Below are positions 44,690 to 56,139 of a DNA stretch of 64,000 bases, piece after piece (within the stretch, counting starts at the first letter, position 1; every line of letters begins with the position of its first letter). Both the position numbers and the translations under genes were made by a program. The notes beneath the pieces are model-generated. The model was not told where the DNA came from. It saw only the letters and a list, made by a program, of their open reading frames with translations, and did no database searches. The DNA is from Hibiscus mutabilis. Taxonomy: Eukaryota; Streptophyta; Magnoliopsida; Malvales; Malvaceae. The stretch covers positions 3,906,001 to 3,970,000 of the forward strand of contig CM033726.1 in the NCBI GenBank assembly GCA_019671005.1, in the 5' to 3' direction.

Positions 44690-47600
44690 ATTAAAATAAT
44701 ATTTTAGAATTGCCAGGGAGTGGCTTGTATTCCATTTCTTAGGTTTTTTAAGTCTTTTAGGCAAGAGCATCGACTGTGTTTGGTGGCTATCTTTGAGCCA
44801 TGTATTAGTGGTGGTGTTGCTGATAAGGTGGTGTCTAAGTTGGGTTTTGGAAATTTTTATCGTATAGAGGCTCATGGGTTCAGTGGTGGTATATGGTTGT
44901 TGTGGGATGATTCAGTTAAGGTGGATATTATGCATATTTTGAATCAATTCATTAATGGGCATGTGCGTGAGATTGGTACTGTTATGTGGGTTCAATTCAC
45001 GGCAATTTATCGGAGTCCTACGGTGTCAAAGCGTAAGCATCTTTGGGACCAGCTTCATTCTGTAAACCCGGGGGTTAATGTACCATGGGTTTTAGGAAGG
45101 GATTTTAATGCCATTTTGTAAGCCGATGAGAGAGTTGGTGGTGCAGCTAGTCATGTTTGTGGGAGTCGTCGCTTTGCAAAAAAATTTTTAGCTTTGGACT
45201 TGTTGATTTGGGCTTTCGGGTTAATCATTTTACTTGGAATAGAGGTAACTTACATGAACGGGTTGACCGCTACCTTGGTAATGCTAAGTGGGTTTCGTCT
45301 TTTCCCAATGGTTATGTGCAACATCTTGATCGCCTGGGCTCGGATCATCGTCATATTCTTCTACACTCAGCAGAGGTGGTACAGGGTCGGAGTAATAGGC
45401 CATTCAGGTTTATTGAGGTTTAGCATGATCACCCTCAGTTTAAGGAGTTCTTAAAGTCTGTGTGGAAGGATGACAACTCTCTAGAGGATAATATTACTAC
45501 TTTTCAAGCAGATGTTGGTCGTTGGAACATAGAGGTGTTTGGGCATATTGGTCGAAGAAGTAAAAGGCTTCTTACCCGACTGCGGGGTATTGATGCAGCA
45601 TTGATCCGTCGGTATTCTGAATTTCTTACCAACCTTGCTTGTCAGTTGCGAGTAGAGATTGATGAGGTCCTGATGCAGGATAAGAGTTTTTGGCGACAAA
45701 AGACATATGCGAAGTGGTGTATAGAGGGTGATAGAAACACAAAATTCTATCATGCTTCAGTCCTTGCGCGTAAGCGGGCTCGTTATGTTTCGATATTAAA
45801 AGTGGATGATAGTACTTGGGTTTCGGGACAGACAGATCTCGCGCGTATGGCTTTGGATTTTTATAAGTCTTTATTTACTAGTGGCTGGTCATGGGAAGCT
45901 ATGGCTGGTGGGGATGGCTTGTTTCTATCAGTTACGAGTATAGAGTTATCCCGCTTAGGCGTGCCAGTTACGAACGAGGAGATTCGCACGGATCTGTTTG
46001 ATATGGGACCATCTAAAGCCCCCGGTGTTGATGGGCTTCAGGCGAGGTTTTTTCAATGACACTGAGATATCCTTGGGGGTCGGTTTGTTCATTCATTGAT
46101 GGGGTGTTCTCTAATCGAGTGATCCCTGAGGCCCTTAATTAGACTTTGTTAGTACTTTTGCCGAAGGTTACATCACTTGAGTATATAAGCCAATTTCGTC
46201 CGATTAGCCTCTGCACGATGGTCTACAAAATTATCACGAAGGTTATCGTTAATAGATTTAAAACCTTTTTTGCCCGTTTGGGTGTCAGAGAACCAGACTA
46301 GCTTTGTGCCAGGTCGTGCTATCAAAGATAATATTGTTATTACGCAGGATGTTATTCACTCTATGCAGAGGAAATCTGGTGCAAAGGGTTGGATGGTGAT
46401 TAAAATTGATCTTGAGAAGGCTTATGATAAGCTTGAGTAGGATTTCATTGAGAGTACGCTGGTTGATATTGGGATTCCAGAGATGTTGCGTCAGCTTATA
46501 ATGAGTTGTGTCACTACGATTTTGACGCGGGTGCTTTGGAATGGATTGATGTCTGAGCTATTTTGGCCTTCTCGGGGTATTAGGCAAGGTGATCTGTTGT
46601 CGCTGTATTTTTTGTATTGTGCATGGAGAGATTGGCGCAGTCTATTCAGATAGCGATTAATGGGGGTGTCTGGAAACCGTTTTGAACTTCGAAAAAAGTA
46701 CCGGCCATATCGCATTTATTTTTTGCCGACGATATGGTTCTCTTCGCTGAGGCATCTATGGAGCAGGTGTGGGTGATTCGGTCTATTTTGGATGATTTCT
46801 GTGTGGCATCTGGGCATAAGGTGAGTTGTGCTAAAACAACTATCTTCTTCTCCCGTAACGTGCCTGGTAATTTGAGGAATACCATAAGTTCTGCTTTTGG
46901 TTTTGCTGAAGTGTCAGACCTTGGTAAATACTTGGGGGTACCATTTCTTCATCAGCGGGTCACGACCGCATCTTATGAGTATTTGCTTCAGGCGATTAGG
47001 AAAAAGATGAGTGGCTGGAAAGCGCAACACATCTCCCTTGCTGGTCGTATTACTTTAGCTAAGGCTGTTCTTGCGGCAATTCTAACATATACGTTACAAA
47101 CATCAGTTCTTCCAAAGAAAATCTCTAGTGAGATTGAGCGATTAATCCGATGATTTGTTTGGGGCATAACAGCTGATAGACGAGGTGTCTATCTTGTAAA
47201 ATGGGATGCAGTTTGTCAACCTCTTAGCAATGATGGGCTTGGTTTTAAGAAGGTTCGGGTACAGAATGAGGCTTTTCTCATGAAGATCGCATTCAATCTC
47301 CTCAAGTGTAAAGATGCGCTTTGGGTGCGGTTCCTCCGTGCAAAATATAAATGTTCAGATAGAATTCCCAGTGAACTTTGTAATCGTAATTGTTCCCGGC
47401 TTTGGAAAAGCCTAAGTATTATGTGGGATGATGTGCGACAATGCGTTGTTTGGAGCCTTGACAATGTGCGAGAGGTGGGTTTCTGGTTTGATCCATGGCT
47501 TGGTGATTTCGGTCCTCTTAGTGCGCTTGTTTTGGGCACAGTTTTGGATGGAATGGCGACCGTGAATGTTGCGCATATGGTTACTCCTTTGGGTGAGTGG

Positions 47601-48712
47601 AACTGGCCATTGTTCCAAGGGTTGTTGCCGATGAAGGTGTTGTTGTGTATCGTAGCGGTTAAACCGCCTTTGCCGGAGTTTGGTAGTGACATGGTGGGTT
47701 AGAGTCATACGTCAACGCACAAGTTTACCGTAAAGTCTACTTATGATGTAGGAGTCCCCAACGGATCCACATCTTTTTGTGGCTTACCTGTAGTGAGCGG
47801 TTGATGACTAATAAGGAACGGCGGCAGCGCCACTTTACACATGATGATATGTGCCCGATATGTAATGGAGAGTCAAATTTGTTTTCCTATGTTTTACGGT
47901 TATGTCCTTCGGCAATTGCGATTTGGTCGTCGTTGGTTAGAGCGGAGCGATGGACAGAATTTTTCTTTATTGAAATTAAAGATTAGATTGGGGTGAATCT
48001 GTCTCGGCCTGAGTGTTTTGCCAAAGATCCGCTTGATTGGGACATTTTGTTTGGGGTCATTGTGTGGCAACTATGGCTTGCTCGGAATTCTATGGTTTTT
48101 GATTCGCCGTTTGAGGGATAGGGATCGACTATTAAACGTAGCTGACAGCTTCAGGCCACAGTTGTGGCTGCACTTGAATCGGCAAGGGGGCAGAGGTCGG
48201 TTGTGGGAACTTGTTTGGGCACAGTAACATCGTGATCATTATCGGATGTTGGTTGGATCAAATTAAATACGGATGGTGCCCGACGATCGAGTGATGGATT
48301 GGCCTCTTATGGTGGTGTCTTGCGGGATCATGACGGGAATTGGCGTGGGGAATTTACGAAGTTCATTGGGGTTTGTTCGGTTATAGAAGCAGAGTTATGG
48401 GGTGTCTATATTGGGCTTGACTTTGCGTGGGAGTTGGGGTACCGTAATCTAATCTTAGAAGTGGATAGCATGAATGTTTTTAATGTGTTGAAGTTGGATG
48501 CGGTTCCTCATGGTTCGTACACTTAAATATGATGAAGCAGCGGGCAAGTACGATTCGGCTAAATCATACGCGGCGTGATGGGAACAAAGTTACTGATGCT
48601 CTTGCAAGGCTTGCCAAGTATGATTGTCTCCAGGTTCTTCGGTTTGTAGCTCCTTCGGTTGAGGTTGCGAATCTTCTGCATGATGATCTTAGTTCGGGTC
48701 TTGAGACGTAAT
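44690..48712 (+). pseudogene. LINE 2 ORF2: endonuclease, reverse transcriptase, RNase H, broken
   Basis: EEP: N-terminal NCQG motif near 44708 with TAG in place of the usual Trp codon; catalytic Glu in FEPCISG near 44790; LGRDFNAIL near 45095 followed by TAA; GSDHRHILLH near 45340. RT: FWRQKTYAKWCIEGDRNTKF near 45690, SKAPGVDGLQARFFQ near 46014, FRPISLCTMVYKIITK near 46197, VIKIDLEKAYDKLE followed by TAG near 46400-46440, RGIRQGD near 46577, catalytic FADD near 46728, LGKYLGVPF near 46922. Zinc-binding region 47780-47900 (CPICNGESNLFSYVL). RNase H 48260-48711 (LNTDGARRSSDG, EAELWGVYIGLDFAW, LEVDSMNV, ending TDALARLAKYD). About ten stops/frameshifts. It is more complete than LINE 1. Confidence 0.88.
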
Positions 48713-49042
48713 TGTCTTTGTTTTTTTTTAGTTGATGTATTTTGTTGTTGCGTCTTCACGCTTGTCTCTTTGTGATTATTACCATGGGCACTCTTTTTCC
48801 TCCACCTAGGTTAGAGAGGTTTTTTAACGAGGCTCTTAGTAATAATACTATCCCTTTTTACGGAAAAAATAAAATATATATGAACCAGGTAATCGGTACC
48901 TAGATTTTACGGGTACCCACTAGAAATCATGAGTCGCGACACAGAACGAGAAATATATTACTCGAAGAATTAGGTACCCAGTACCTCGGGTACCCGAATT
49001 TGAACGCCCCTAGCTGGCAACGGTACTTACAACGATACTTAA

Positions 49043-49272
49043 GTTGTTCCTGCCATTGATGATCATTATGCGTCATTCATCCATTGATATAGACATGGTA
49101 TATTGAGTAGAAGGAATTTGGCGTAGGCATCAGAAATACATTTGGCAGCGGTTTAAGTATATCTAGTTGTTTTTCGGTTTTGTGAATATTTTACATATTA
49201 AAGAATCCGTGTGTGATCCGGTAAATTTGTTCTGTTTTGAGTCTTTTGTTCAACAGAGAAGCCGATTTTGAT
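49043..49272 (+). other. Probable 3' UTR of the helicase pseudogene
   Basis: Directly follows the helicase stop codon (TAA at 49040-49042) with non-repetitive AT-rich sequence. It resumes after a 911-bp element at 50184, where CTGGCAATGCTATG continues to about 50330. Extent inferred only from continuity. Confidence 0.4.
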
Positions 49273-50183
49273 CATAGTATTAAATTGCGGTTGCGGGCGC
49301 TGCGGACGTTACGTAACGCATAACGGCTGACGCGGTCGTGATTTATTTCTAAAAATTTACAAATTTTTTAAAATATTATTTATATGTACATTTTGCAACC
49401 ATAATTTAATTCTAATATGAATACATTATTTTATGTATTTTATTTAATTTTTAAAAACAAAATTCTAATTTATAGATGAAAACTATTAAAAATATAAATT
49501 ATATAAACATTATAACAGTAATTTTAATGAATAACATGTATATAAAAACATGCTAAAAAAGCATATAAATAGTAAATAGTGTCATATTTCAATACTGCAA
49601 TTTTAGTTTACATTAGCTTAAAAAATACATGCATACAAATATAAAAACTCAACTTCTAATAATTCACCACCAAAATGAATGGCGTGGAGGATCTAAAGCA
49701 TCTCCAGTTCCGTCGCTGCCTTGATTTTGATCATTTTCTATTCCATATGAAAAAGACATCATATTGTGAGCATTATAAGATGCATCGGTAGGAAAAAAAT
49801 ATCTGATATGGTAAATTGTAATCCGATAATATGAAAAAAATTTATAGTAAAAGCTTCAAGTTCCCATGCTTCCTGCAAAGTTAGAAAATGAGACTAATTG
49901 ATCAATCGATGTCACACCGGTGTAGTTAATTTATTAAATTTAAGTACGTTCAAGTATTTTATTTATGAATATTTACATTTCGGATTATTTTTCAATGTTT
50001 ATTGTGGTAATGCAGCGTTGCGGCCTAATATATAACATATTGCGGGGTTACGTAACGGTTTCGGATCGTAAAAATCGTGATGTGGTTCCTTCATTGCGTT
50101 GCGCTTATAATGCGTCGCGGTAACCTTAAAAAAGATTACGATGCGGCCGTTACACTGCGTCGTGGCCGCAATTTAATATTATG
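49273..50183. mobile_element. Non-autonomous hAT/MULE-like element, 911 bp
   Basis: Ends CATAGTATTAAATTGCGG and CCGCAATTTAATATTATG are 18-bp inverted repeats with one mismatch. ATTTTGAT flanks both sides (49265-49272 and 50184-50191); the preceding G makes a 9-bp reading possible, so hAT (8 bp) or MULE (9 bp). Subterminal regions are dense in GTTACGTAACG and GCGGTCGYG-like words. A minus-strand stretch near 49665-49725 reads RHSFWW then stop, perhaps a transposase or host-gene fragment. Confidence 0.8.
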
Positions 50184-50401
50184 ATTTTGATTGCTGGCAA
50201 TGCTATGTTTGTTGATCACATATTATATGTGAATGACTAAAACTACGCAACATATTACCACAGAAAACAATTTATAAGTTGCCTAGAATATTGTGAACAT
50301 GTAATGAAAGCTAGAAGAACTTGTAAATGGGATTATGGGACACTACCTCGCTCACAAATTGCTTATTCAAATGGATACATAAATCACTCATTGTCTTGAC
50401 A

Positions 50402-50410
50402 TGGTACCAG
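50402..50410 (+). promoter_or_regulatory. Copia 2 primer-binding site
   Basis: TGGTACCAG matches the initiator-tRNA primer-binding motif TGGTATCAGAGC of copia elements except for one base, followed by TCGCC. It marks where the missing 5' LTR should have ended. Confidence 0.65.
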
Positions 50411-50998
50411 TCGCCGTCGATCTTGAGGCTGTTACGATTCTGCTGTCGATCATCGTTAAAGATCCTCGCCGTTATGTCTTTTGCCGTTGCTGTTTCTATT
50501 TTTCCTTGTCAGTTCACGCTCTTCTTCACCGTGCTTTCAGTTGACTGCGATGTGTGCATCTTCTTTGCTTAAGAGTGCCGTGATTGCGATTCAAGCTTAC
50601 CTCTCGGATCTCGTTTGCTAGTCGATCTTTTTAGTTGCAAGGATTCATTCTGGTTATTTTCTTTTCTCTTGATAGAGACTAGGGTTGATTATGCTTTCGT
50701 TTCCGATTGGTTTGCTCGTATGTTGCTTTAATTTTGAGGTCTGTTATACATAAGGAACTCTATTTTAGATCATAAGCATGTTCGACTCGTAATGACTCAT
50801 TGGATAAAGAGTGAATTAGTGATCCATGTTAGAGTTCTTTCAGATCATCAATTGAGTCTTTCTAAATTGTTTTCTGAGTTTATTGAGACATCACAGTGGT
50901 TCTCTTAAGTTTTGCGCCTTCTTGTTTTCTTCTGTGATCTGTTGGTACTGTGTGCGTTCTATCTGTTTGATAAATTGCTTCTGTCAAGGTTTGCTATA

Positions 50999-53900
50999 AT
51001 GACTCAAGACACTACCGTTAGTTCTAGTCAAACGTTGTCTACTGGTTCCTCTTTTATTGCTTCTGTGCAACAGATTCCAAAGCTCGATGTAGTTAAATTG
51101 ACTGAGTCAACATACATCATGCGGAAACATCAAGTTTCACTCATAATTGATGGCTATGGACTCTTGAATTACATTTCTGAAGAAGGTACTGTTCCTAGTC
51201 ATTCTGTTCAGAATGCAGCTGGTATAAATGTTGATAACCCTGAGTTTGTGTTGTATCATAGACAAGACAATTGCTTGCTTCTTGGTTACTCTCCACAGTG
51301 AGTCCCGATGTGCTTCCACATCTCACAGGTTGTAATACTACTTTATCCATTTGGGAAGCAATTACTAGAAGGTTTACAGCCCGATCTACTGCTAAAGTCT
51401 CGACCTTAAGACACAGTCTTCACACACAAAAGAAAGGTGGTTTGAGTGTAAATGAGTTTTTAGCAAAGATTAGAGTTATTTGTGACACTCTTAGTGCCTC
51501 TGGCAGTGTAGTCACTGAGAAAGAACAAGTAAGTGTGATACTAGCTGGTTTATCGATGGAATTTGAATCTGTCATAGCAATAGCCTCTAAGGAGGTTATG
51601 TCATTGGATAAGCTTACTGAGATGCTATTAGATTGTGAGGCTAGACAGAAATTATTTCTTCAAGAAGCTCTACCTGTACATGCTAATCTGGTTTTTCAAC
51701 ATATAGACAAAACTAATGGTGGTGATAAGAAAGTTTTTTCTGATAATGTTGACTTCCAATAGCAAAATTTTCAACATTATTTAGAGGAAATCGTGGTAAT
51801 GCTGGTTTTCGAGGCCGAGGCCGTGGTGGCAGGTATAATCAAAATAGGCCGCAATGTCAATTGTGTGGTCGTTTTGGGCATGTGGTGCAGAAGTGTTTTT
51901 ATAGGTTTGATCGGAATTATAATGGGGCATATTACAATGATAATCGCAATGAAGGTTATTAAGAGTCCTCTCATTTTGCTGGTTACACTGAGAGAGTTGA
52001 AACTCCTGTGCAGGCATATACTACCACTGTGAGTCAGGTTTCTTCTCCACAGTTTAGAGCTCAATCTCAGTCCGGCTCTTTTATTCCACCACCACAAGGA
52101 ACTATTTCTCGTATTCACTCAGGAAATGGCGGTTATCATTTCTCTGCACCAGGGGTAATTTCAACTGGAGGAAATTCTTATTCTCCTGTTGCAGGAGTTA
52201 TTTTTTCTGGAGAATCTAGAACTGATGTATCTTCTGCTCCTGTTTCTTTTATGTCCACAGCTCCTCACTGGTCCACTACCAATGATGGGGTTTATGATTA
52301 GGCTTGGTATCCTAACACGGGGGCTACTCATCATGTCACACATGATCCGTCCAACTTACAGGCTGGAGTTTCTTATTCAGGTAATAATAAGTTGCTCAAG
52401 GGGAATGGAGATGGAATTCGAATATCTCATATTGGCCAAGGGTCTTTATATACTTGTGGTAAACCCTTAATTTTACAGAATTTGTTACATGTGCCTCAGA
52501 TAAAGAAGAAGTTACTTTCTATTCCTCAACTTGTGAAAGATAATAATGCTATTTTTGTCTTTCATTCTAATGGTTGCTGTATCAAGGACACTGAGACTCA
52601 GAATGTGCTACTAGAAGGGAGGCTCACTCCTGAAGGGATTTATCAACTGCTTCCTCCTGCTGGAAGTCCTCCTTTAAGATCTCACCAGATTTTTGCTCAA
52701 GTTTTTAGTACTACTAAGTCTAAGAATGAGTTTGGCCTATGGCATAATCGTCTAGGACATCCATCTAATGGTGTCTTACAGACTGTTCTTAAATCTTGCA
52801 ATATTGTTTCTAGTAATAATAATTTGCAGACTGTACTGCCTGTCTTCAAGGGAAAGCTCATAAGCTCCCTTCTCCTAAAACTGTTACTGAATACACAGAA
52901 CCTTTTGCTCTTATTGTCTCTGATCTTTGGGGCCCTGCACTTGTTCAATCTGATAGTTTTTTGTATTATTTTTCTTTCATTGATGTCTATAGTAGACACA
53001 CCTTGATATATTTGTTAAAGAGAAAATCTGAAGTCATGCAGTGTTTTCTTAATTTCTATAAGTTTGTTGAAGTTCAATTTGGCTGCAGAATCAAGGCATT
53101 GCAAACTGATGGTGGCACAGAGTTTTTGCCTTTAGCCAACTGGTTTTTGATTCATGGAGTGCAACATAGGATCACCTGCCCGTATACCTCAGAACAAAAT
53201 GAAAAGGCTGAGAGGAAGCATAGACATATTGTGGAAATGGGTTTGACTCTTCTTTCTAAGGCCTCTTTACCTTTAAAGTTTTGGAATCATGCATTTACAA
53301 CAGCTGTGTTCATTATTAATAGACTACCAACTGATATTCTTAAAGGAAAATCTCCATATGAGCTGCTAAATAAACAAGTGACTGATTATATGTGTATGAA
53401 AGTTTTTGGTTGCTCTTGTTTTTCGTTCTTGAGGCCCTTTAATAAACACAAATTGGATTTCAGATCCAAGAAATGTACCTTTCTGGGTTATAGTGCTTTG
53501 CATAGGGGGTATAAATGCATGGATGAAAATGGAAAGATAATTGTTTCTAGGCATGTAATCTTTGATGAAGAAAACTTTCCTTTTGTTGAGATGAAGTCTG
53601 GTTCTTCTTCTTCTCCTGAATATAGTCAGCAAAGGTTGTCTCTTCTTTTTTCTCCTACTACACAAGCTGTTCCAGGGCAACAATCTGTGTTTGCTCCTTC
53701 TACACAAACTGTTCCAGGGCAACAATCTGTAGATTCCCCTCAGCCAATACTAAACTCTTTCCACTCCTCTTCAGCTGCGAATTCTCCTCAGCCAACTCAA
53801 TCTGTAAATGAGATGTCACCAGTACCTGTTCCCACTGAGGTTGTTCACCATGCACACAAGGAAAATGATTCTGATAATGAGAGATTTGTCTCTACAAATG

Positions 53901-55789
53901 AAGAAATAATGACTACTGTTTTTGAGCAACCTCGACTGTTATCTGATGAGGTTATCCATCAGGAGTGTTTTACTGAGAATGATGGGCTGCGGGTAAACCC
54001 AGCTGTGGATGTTTCAACTCCGATTGAAAATCAAAATTCTCCAGGAAGTGTTTTTCCACAATTAGAGGAACAATTGTCTCTTATAGAAGAAGAACCAGAG
54101 TGTACTGTTCAAAGAAAGTCTGGTCCTGCTGTCAATATACATCCCATGACAACAAGGAGTAAGAATGGTATAAGAAAGGCTAAAATTTTTCATGTTCAGA
54201 CTGCTAATTCTTCTATTGAACCAAGAACTATTAAAGAAGCCTTTCAACATCCACATTGGAAAGCAGCTGCTCAAGCTGAGTATGAGGCTCTTGTTAGAAA
54301 TAACACTTGGAAGTTAGTTCCTTTACCAAATGATAGAAGGGCTGTTAATTATAAATGGATTTTTAAAGTCAAGAAAAATTCAGATGGCACAGTAGAACGC
54401 TACAAGGCTAGGCTAGTAGCTAGGGGGTACTTACAGGAGTCTGGAATTGATTTTAATGAAATATCTAGTCCAGTTGTTAAACCTGTGACTGTTAGAACAA
54501 TTTTGTCTTTAGCAGTTACTAGATGATGGACTTTGAGGCAAGTAGACATTAATAATGCATTTCTGAATGAAGATTTACGAGAGGAGGTCTATATGTCACA
54601 GCCACCTGATTATGAACAAGAAGGAGCTGAATATCCTTTGGTTTACAAGTTGAATAAAGCGATTTATGGCCTTAAACAGGCTCCAAGGGCTTGGTTTGAT
54701 AAGCTCAAGGCATACTTGGTGTCTGCAGGTTTTACACTTAGTAAGTCTGATGCATCTTTATTTGTGAAAAAGACTGCCACAAGTCTGATATATCTTCTTC
54801 TGTATGTTGATGATATCATCATCACTGGAGCAACACTTTTGAAATCACAGAAGTAGTAACAAATTTGAATTTTGCTTTTTCTCTCAAGGATCTTGGCACA
54901 CTTAAGTATTTTTTGGGTGTTGAGGTTCATTATGACACTCATGGAGGCCTTCTTTTGAGTCAAAAGAAGTATATACTTGAGCTACTGCACAAATGTAGTT
55001 TTGCTGATGCCAAAGGACTGCCCACACCAATGATTACTAGTTGTAATCTATCTGCTCATGATGGCAGCCCAATTGCAAACGCCACTAAATTTCGAAGCAT
55101 TGTTGGAGCCTTACAATACATTGTAATTACACGGCCAGATATAGCATTTGCTGTCAACAAAGTGTGCCAATTCATGCAGACTCCTCGTGATGTTCATCTT
55201 CAAGCTGTAAAACCGATCCTTAGATACTTGCAAGGCACTGCTGATTATGCTTTACAATTTTCTCCTCACTCTACTTTGACTATTATAGGTTTTTTTGATG
55301 CAAATTGGGGTACTGACTGTGATGATAGACGATCCACTACGGGGTATTGCATTTACTTTTATGGAAATCCTGTTTCATGGGGGTCACGCAAGCAGCAGGA
55401 GGTTGCTCGTTCTACAGCTGAAGCCGAGTATACGAGTGTTGTGTGTGCAACAACTGAAATTATATGGCTGCAATCTTTGTTAAGTGAACTATATGTAAAA
55501 CCTGAAGGAGTTCCAGTGTTGTGGTGTCATAACACAAGTGCGGTGGCTGTATGTGCCAATCCAGTAATGCATTCTAAGTTTAAACATGTAGAATTAGATT
55601 TATTTTTTTGTGCGTGAACAGGTTGCTTCAGGGAAACTTCAAGTAAATGAAATTCCAGCATATGAGCAGGTAGCTGATGTTCTAACAAAGCCTCTGTCTG
55701 CCCCTTCCTTCCAAAGGCATCGACTCAAGTTGTCCGTTGTTCCAATACAGTTTATTTCTCCAGTTCAGCCACAGCAGATGCAGTCATAG
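50999..55789 (+). pseudogene. Copia element 2 gag-pol polyprotein, broken
   Basis: Gag from ATG 50999 (LDVVKLTESTYIMRKHQV; SIWEAITRRF; then FLAKIRVICDTL), CCHC knuckle CQLCGRFGHVVQKC near 51856-51897. Protease WYPNTGATHHVT near 52305-52340, with Asn replacing the catalytic Asp. GAG-pre-integrase LWHNRLGHPSNGVL near 52738. Integrase: first Asp in LIVSDLWGP near 52912, second in LQTDGGTEF near 53100, Glu in NEKAERKHRHI near 53198. RT from about 54240 (WKLVPLPNDRRAVNYKWIFK), catalytic YVDD near 54806. RNase H 54865-55617 (IVGALQYIVITRPDIAFAVN, ARSTAEAEYTSV) and TKPL near 55688. Breaks: in-frame stop at 51300, frameshift near 51762-51800, TAG at 52299, frameshift near 52830, TGA at 54524 where a Gly codon is expected, TAG-TAA and a shift at 54853, and a shift near 55615. 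Confidence 0.9.
53648..53740 (+). repeat. 45-bp tandem duplication in copia 2 pol
   Basis: ACACAARCTGTTCCAGGGCA followed by ACAATCTGT occurs twice in tandem, in frame, in the variable region between integrase and RT. Confidence 0.7.
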
Positions 55790-55926
55790 TGTTTTTGTTT
55801 TTCTCTGTTTCTTTTCAGATTGGTTTATGTTTGCTTTGGTTTGTTTTCCTCGTTTGTGCTTGCAGGTTGTGTTTTTTTTTTTTTTTTGGACATTGAAAAT
55901 CTTTTCAATTGACATTGTAAGGTGAA

Positions 55927-56139
55927 TATTAGGAATAGTCAAGTGAGTGCAGATTAAGCTTCTGTGTACTGCAACACTCAGGATTATTCTTGACTGAATA
56001 GTTGGTTTAGAACGGTTAAGTTTGTTAGAACGTTACTTTACTAAGAGATCAGTCTTCACTCTTGTATATATTGGCTGGTCTCCATTTGGAGATATTACAG
56101 TCTTTTTAATAAAATGAGAACAAAAAAATAAATCTAATT
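55927..56139 (+). repeat. 3' LTR of copia element 2
   Basis: Starts TATTAGGAATAGTC, the same type of start as copia 1, after the terminal coding region. Contains a TATATATTGG-like word near 56065 and an A-rich end. The right edge is approximate because no second LTR is available. Confidence 0.6.

Larger units (their letters stand above)
42855..48880 (+). mobile_element. LINE 2: L1-type plant LINE, nearly full length
   Basis: ORF1 with DUF4283 and a zinc knuckle, ORF2 with EEP, RT, zinc-binding region and RNase H, and a 3' end with AGAGAGGTTTTTTAACGAGGC (about 48804-48828) before an A-rich end. It is nested in the hAT-bounded insertion. Target duplication not resolved (AT-rich flanks). Confidence 0.85.
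41740..49012. mobile_element. hAT-bounded insertion in the last helicase exon, host to LINEs
   Basis: Ends TAGGGGTGTTCAAA (41740-41753) and TTTGAACGCCCCTA (48999-49012) are 14-bp inverted repeats with one mismatch, of hAT type. Both arms share GGTACCCGACCCG/CGGGTACCCG-like words (41880 and 48995). Flanks GCTGCC and GCTGGC suggest an imperfect target duplication. The helicase frame continues directly across (SGAA then AGNGTYNDT). No hAT transposase is visible; the interior is filled by LINE sequences, so the original element was short and grew by nested insertion. Confidence 0.8.
34870..49042 (+). pseudogene. DEAD-box RNA helicase (DDX3/DED1 type), 3' half, shredded by insertions
   Basis: DED1/DDX3 helicases unwind RNA during translation initiation. 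Exons: 34870-35112 (VDILIATPGRLVDL, DEAH in place of DEAD, LFSATF, ends EIQ before GT); 35446-35469 plus 39336-39471, one exon split by a copia element (RLASNFPS joined to DYVILSVGRVGSSTDLIVQR ... RSQRSNGTPHSK); 39669-39782 (LTLVFVETKR ... GFPAIAIHGDK); 41281-41425 plus 41605-41739 plus 49013-49042, one exon split twice (ALRSFKSGATPILVAT, IAHVINFDMPK, YVHRIARTS; CGTATSFF, ELMKESNQEVQTWLMQQA; AGNGTYNDT then TAA). Lesions beyond the insertions: TGA at 34939 and 39726, frameshifts near 39420 and 41650, motif II DEAD to DEAH, motif VI HRIGRTGR to HRIARTSH. Exons with the Q motif and motif I are not found upstream. Confidence 0.9.
50400..56139 (+). mobile_element. Copia element 2, nearly complete, 5' LTR missing
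   Basis: Has a primer-binding site TGGTACCAG (50402-50410), a 590-bp leader, the full gag-pol order, and a 3' LTR (55927-56139). No counterpart of that LTR precedes the primer-binding site; the 50184-50399 sequence is unrelated. The element is therefore 5' truncated or its 5' LTR was deleted. Confidence 0.88.

Noticed and set aside
52961..54526. Intact copia polyprotein
   Set aside because: The frame is long (521 codons) but starts within integrase and ends at a TGA inside the RT; neighbouring frames carry more stops.
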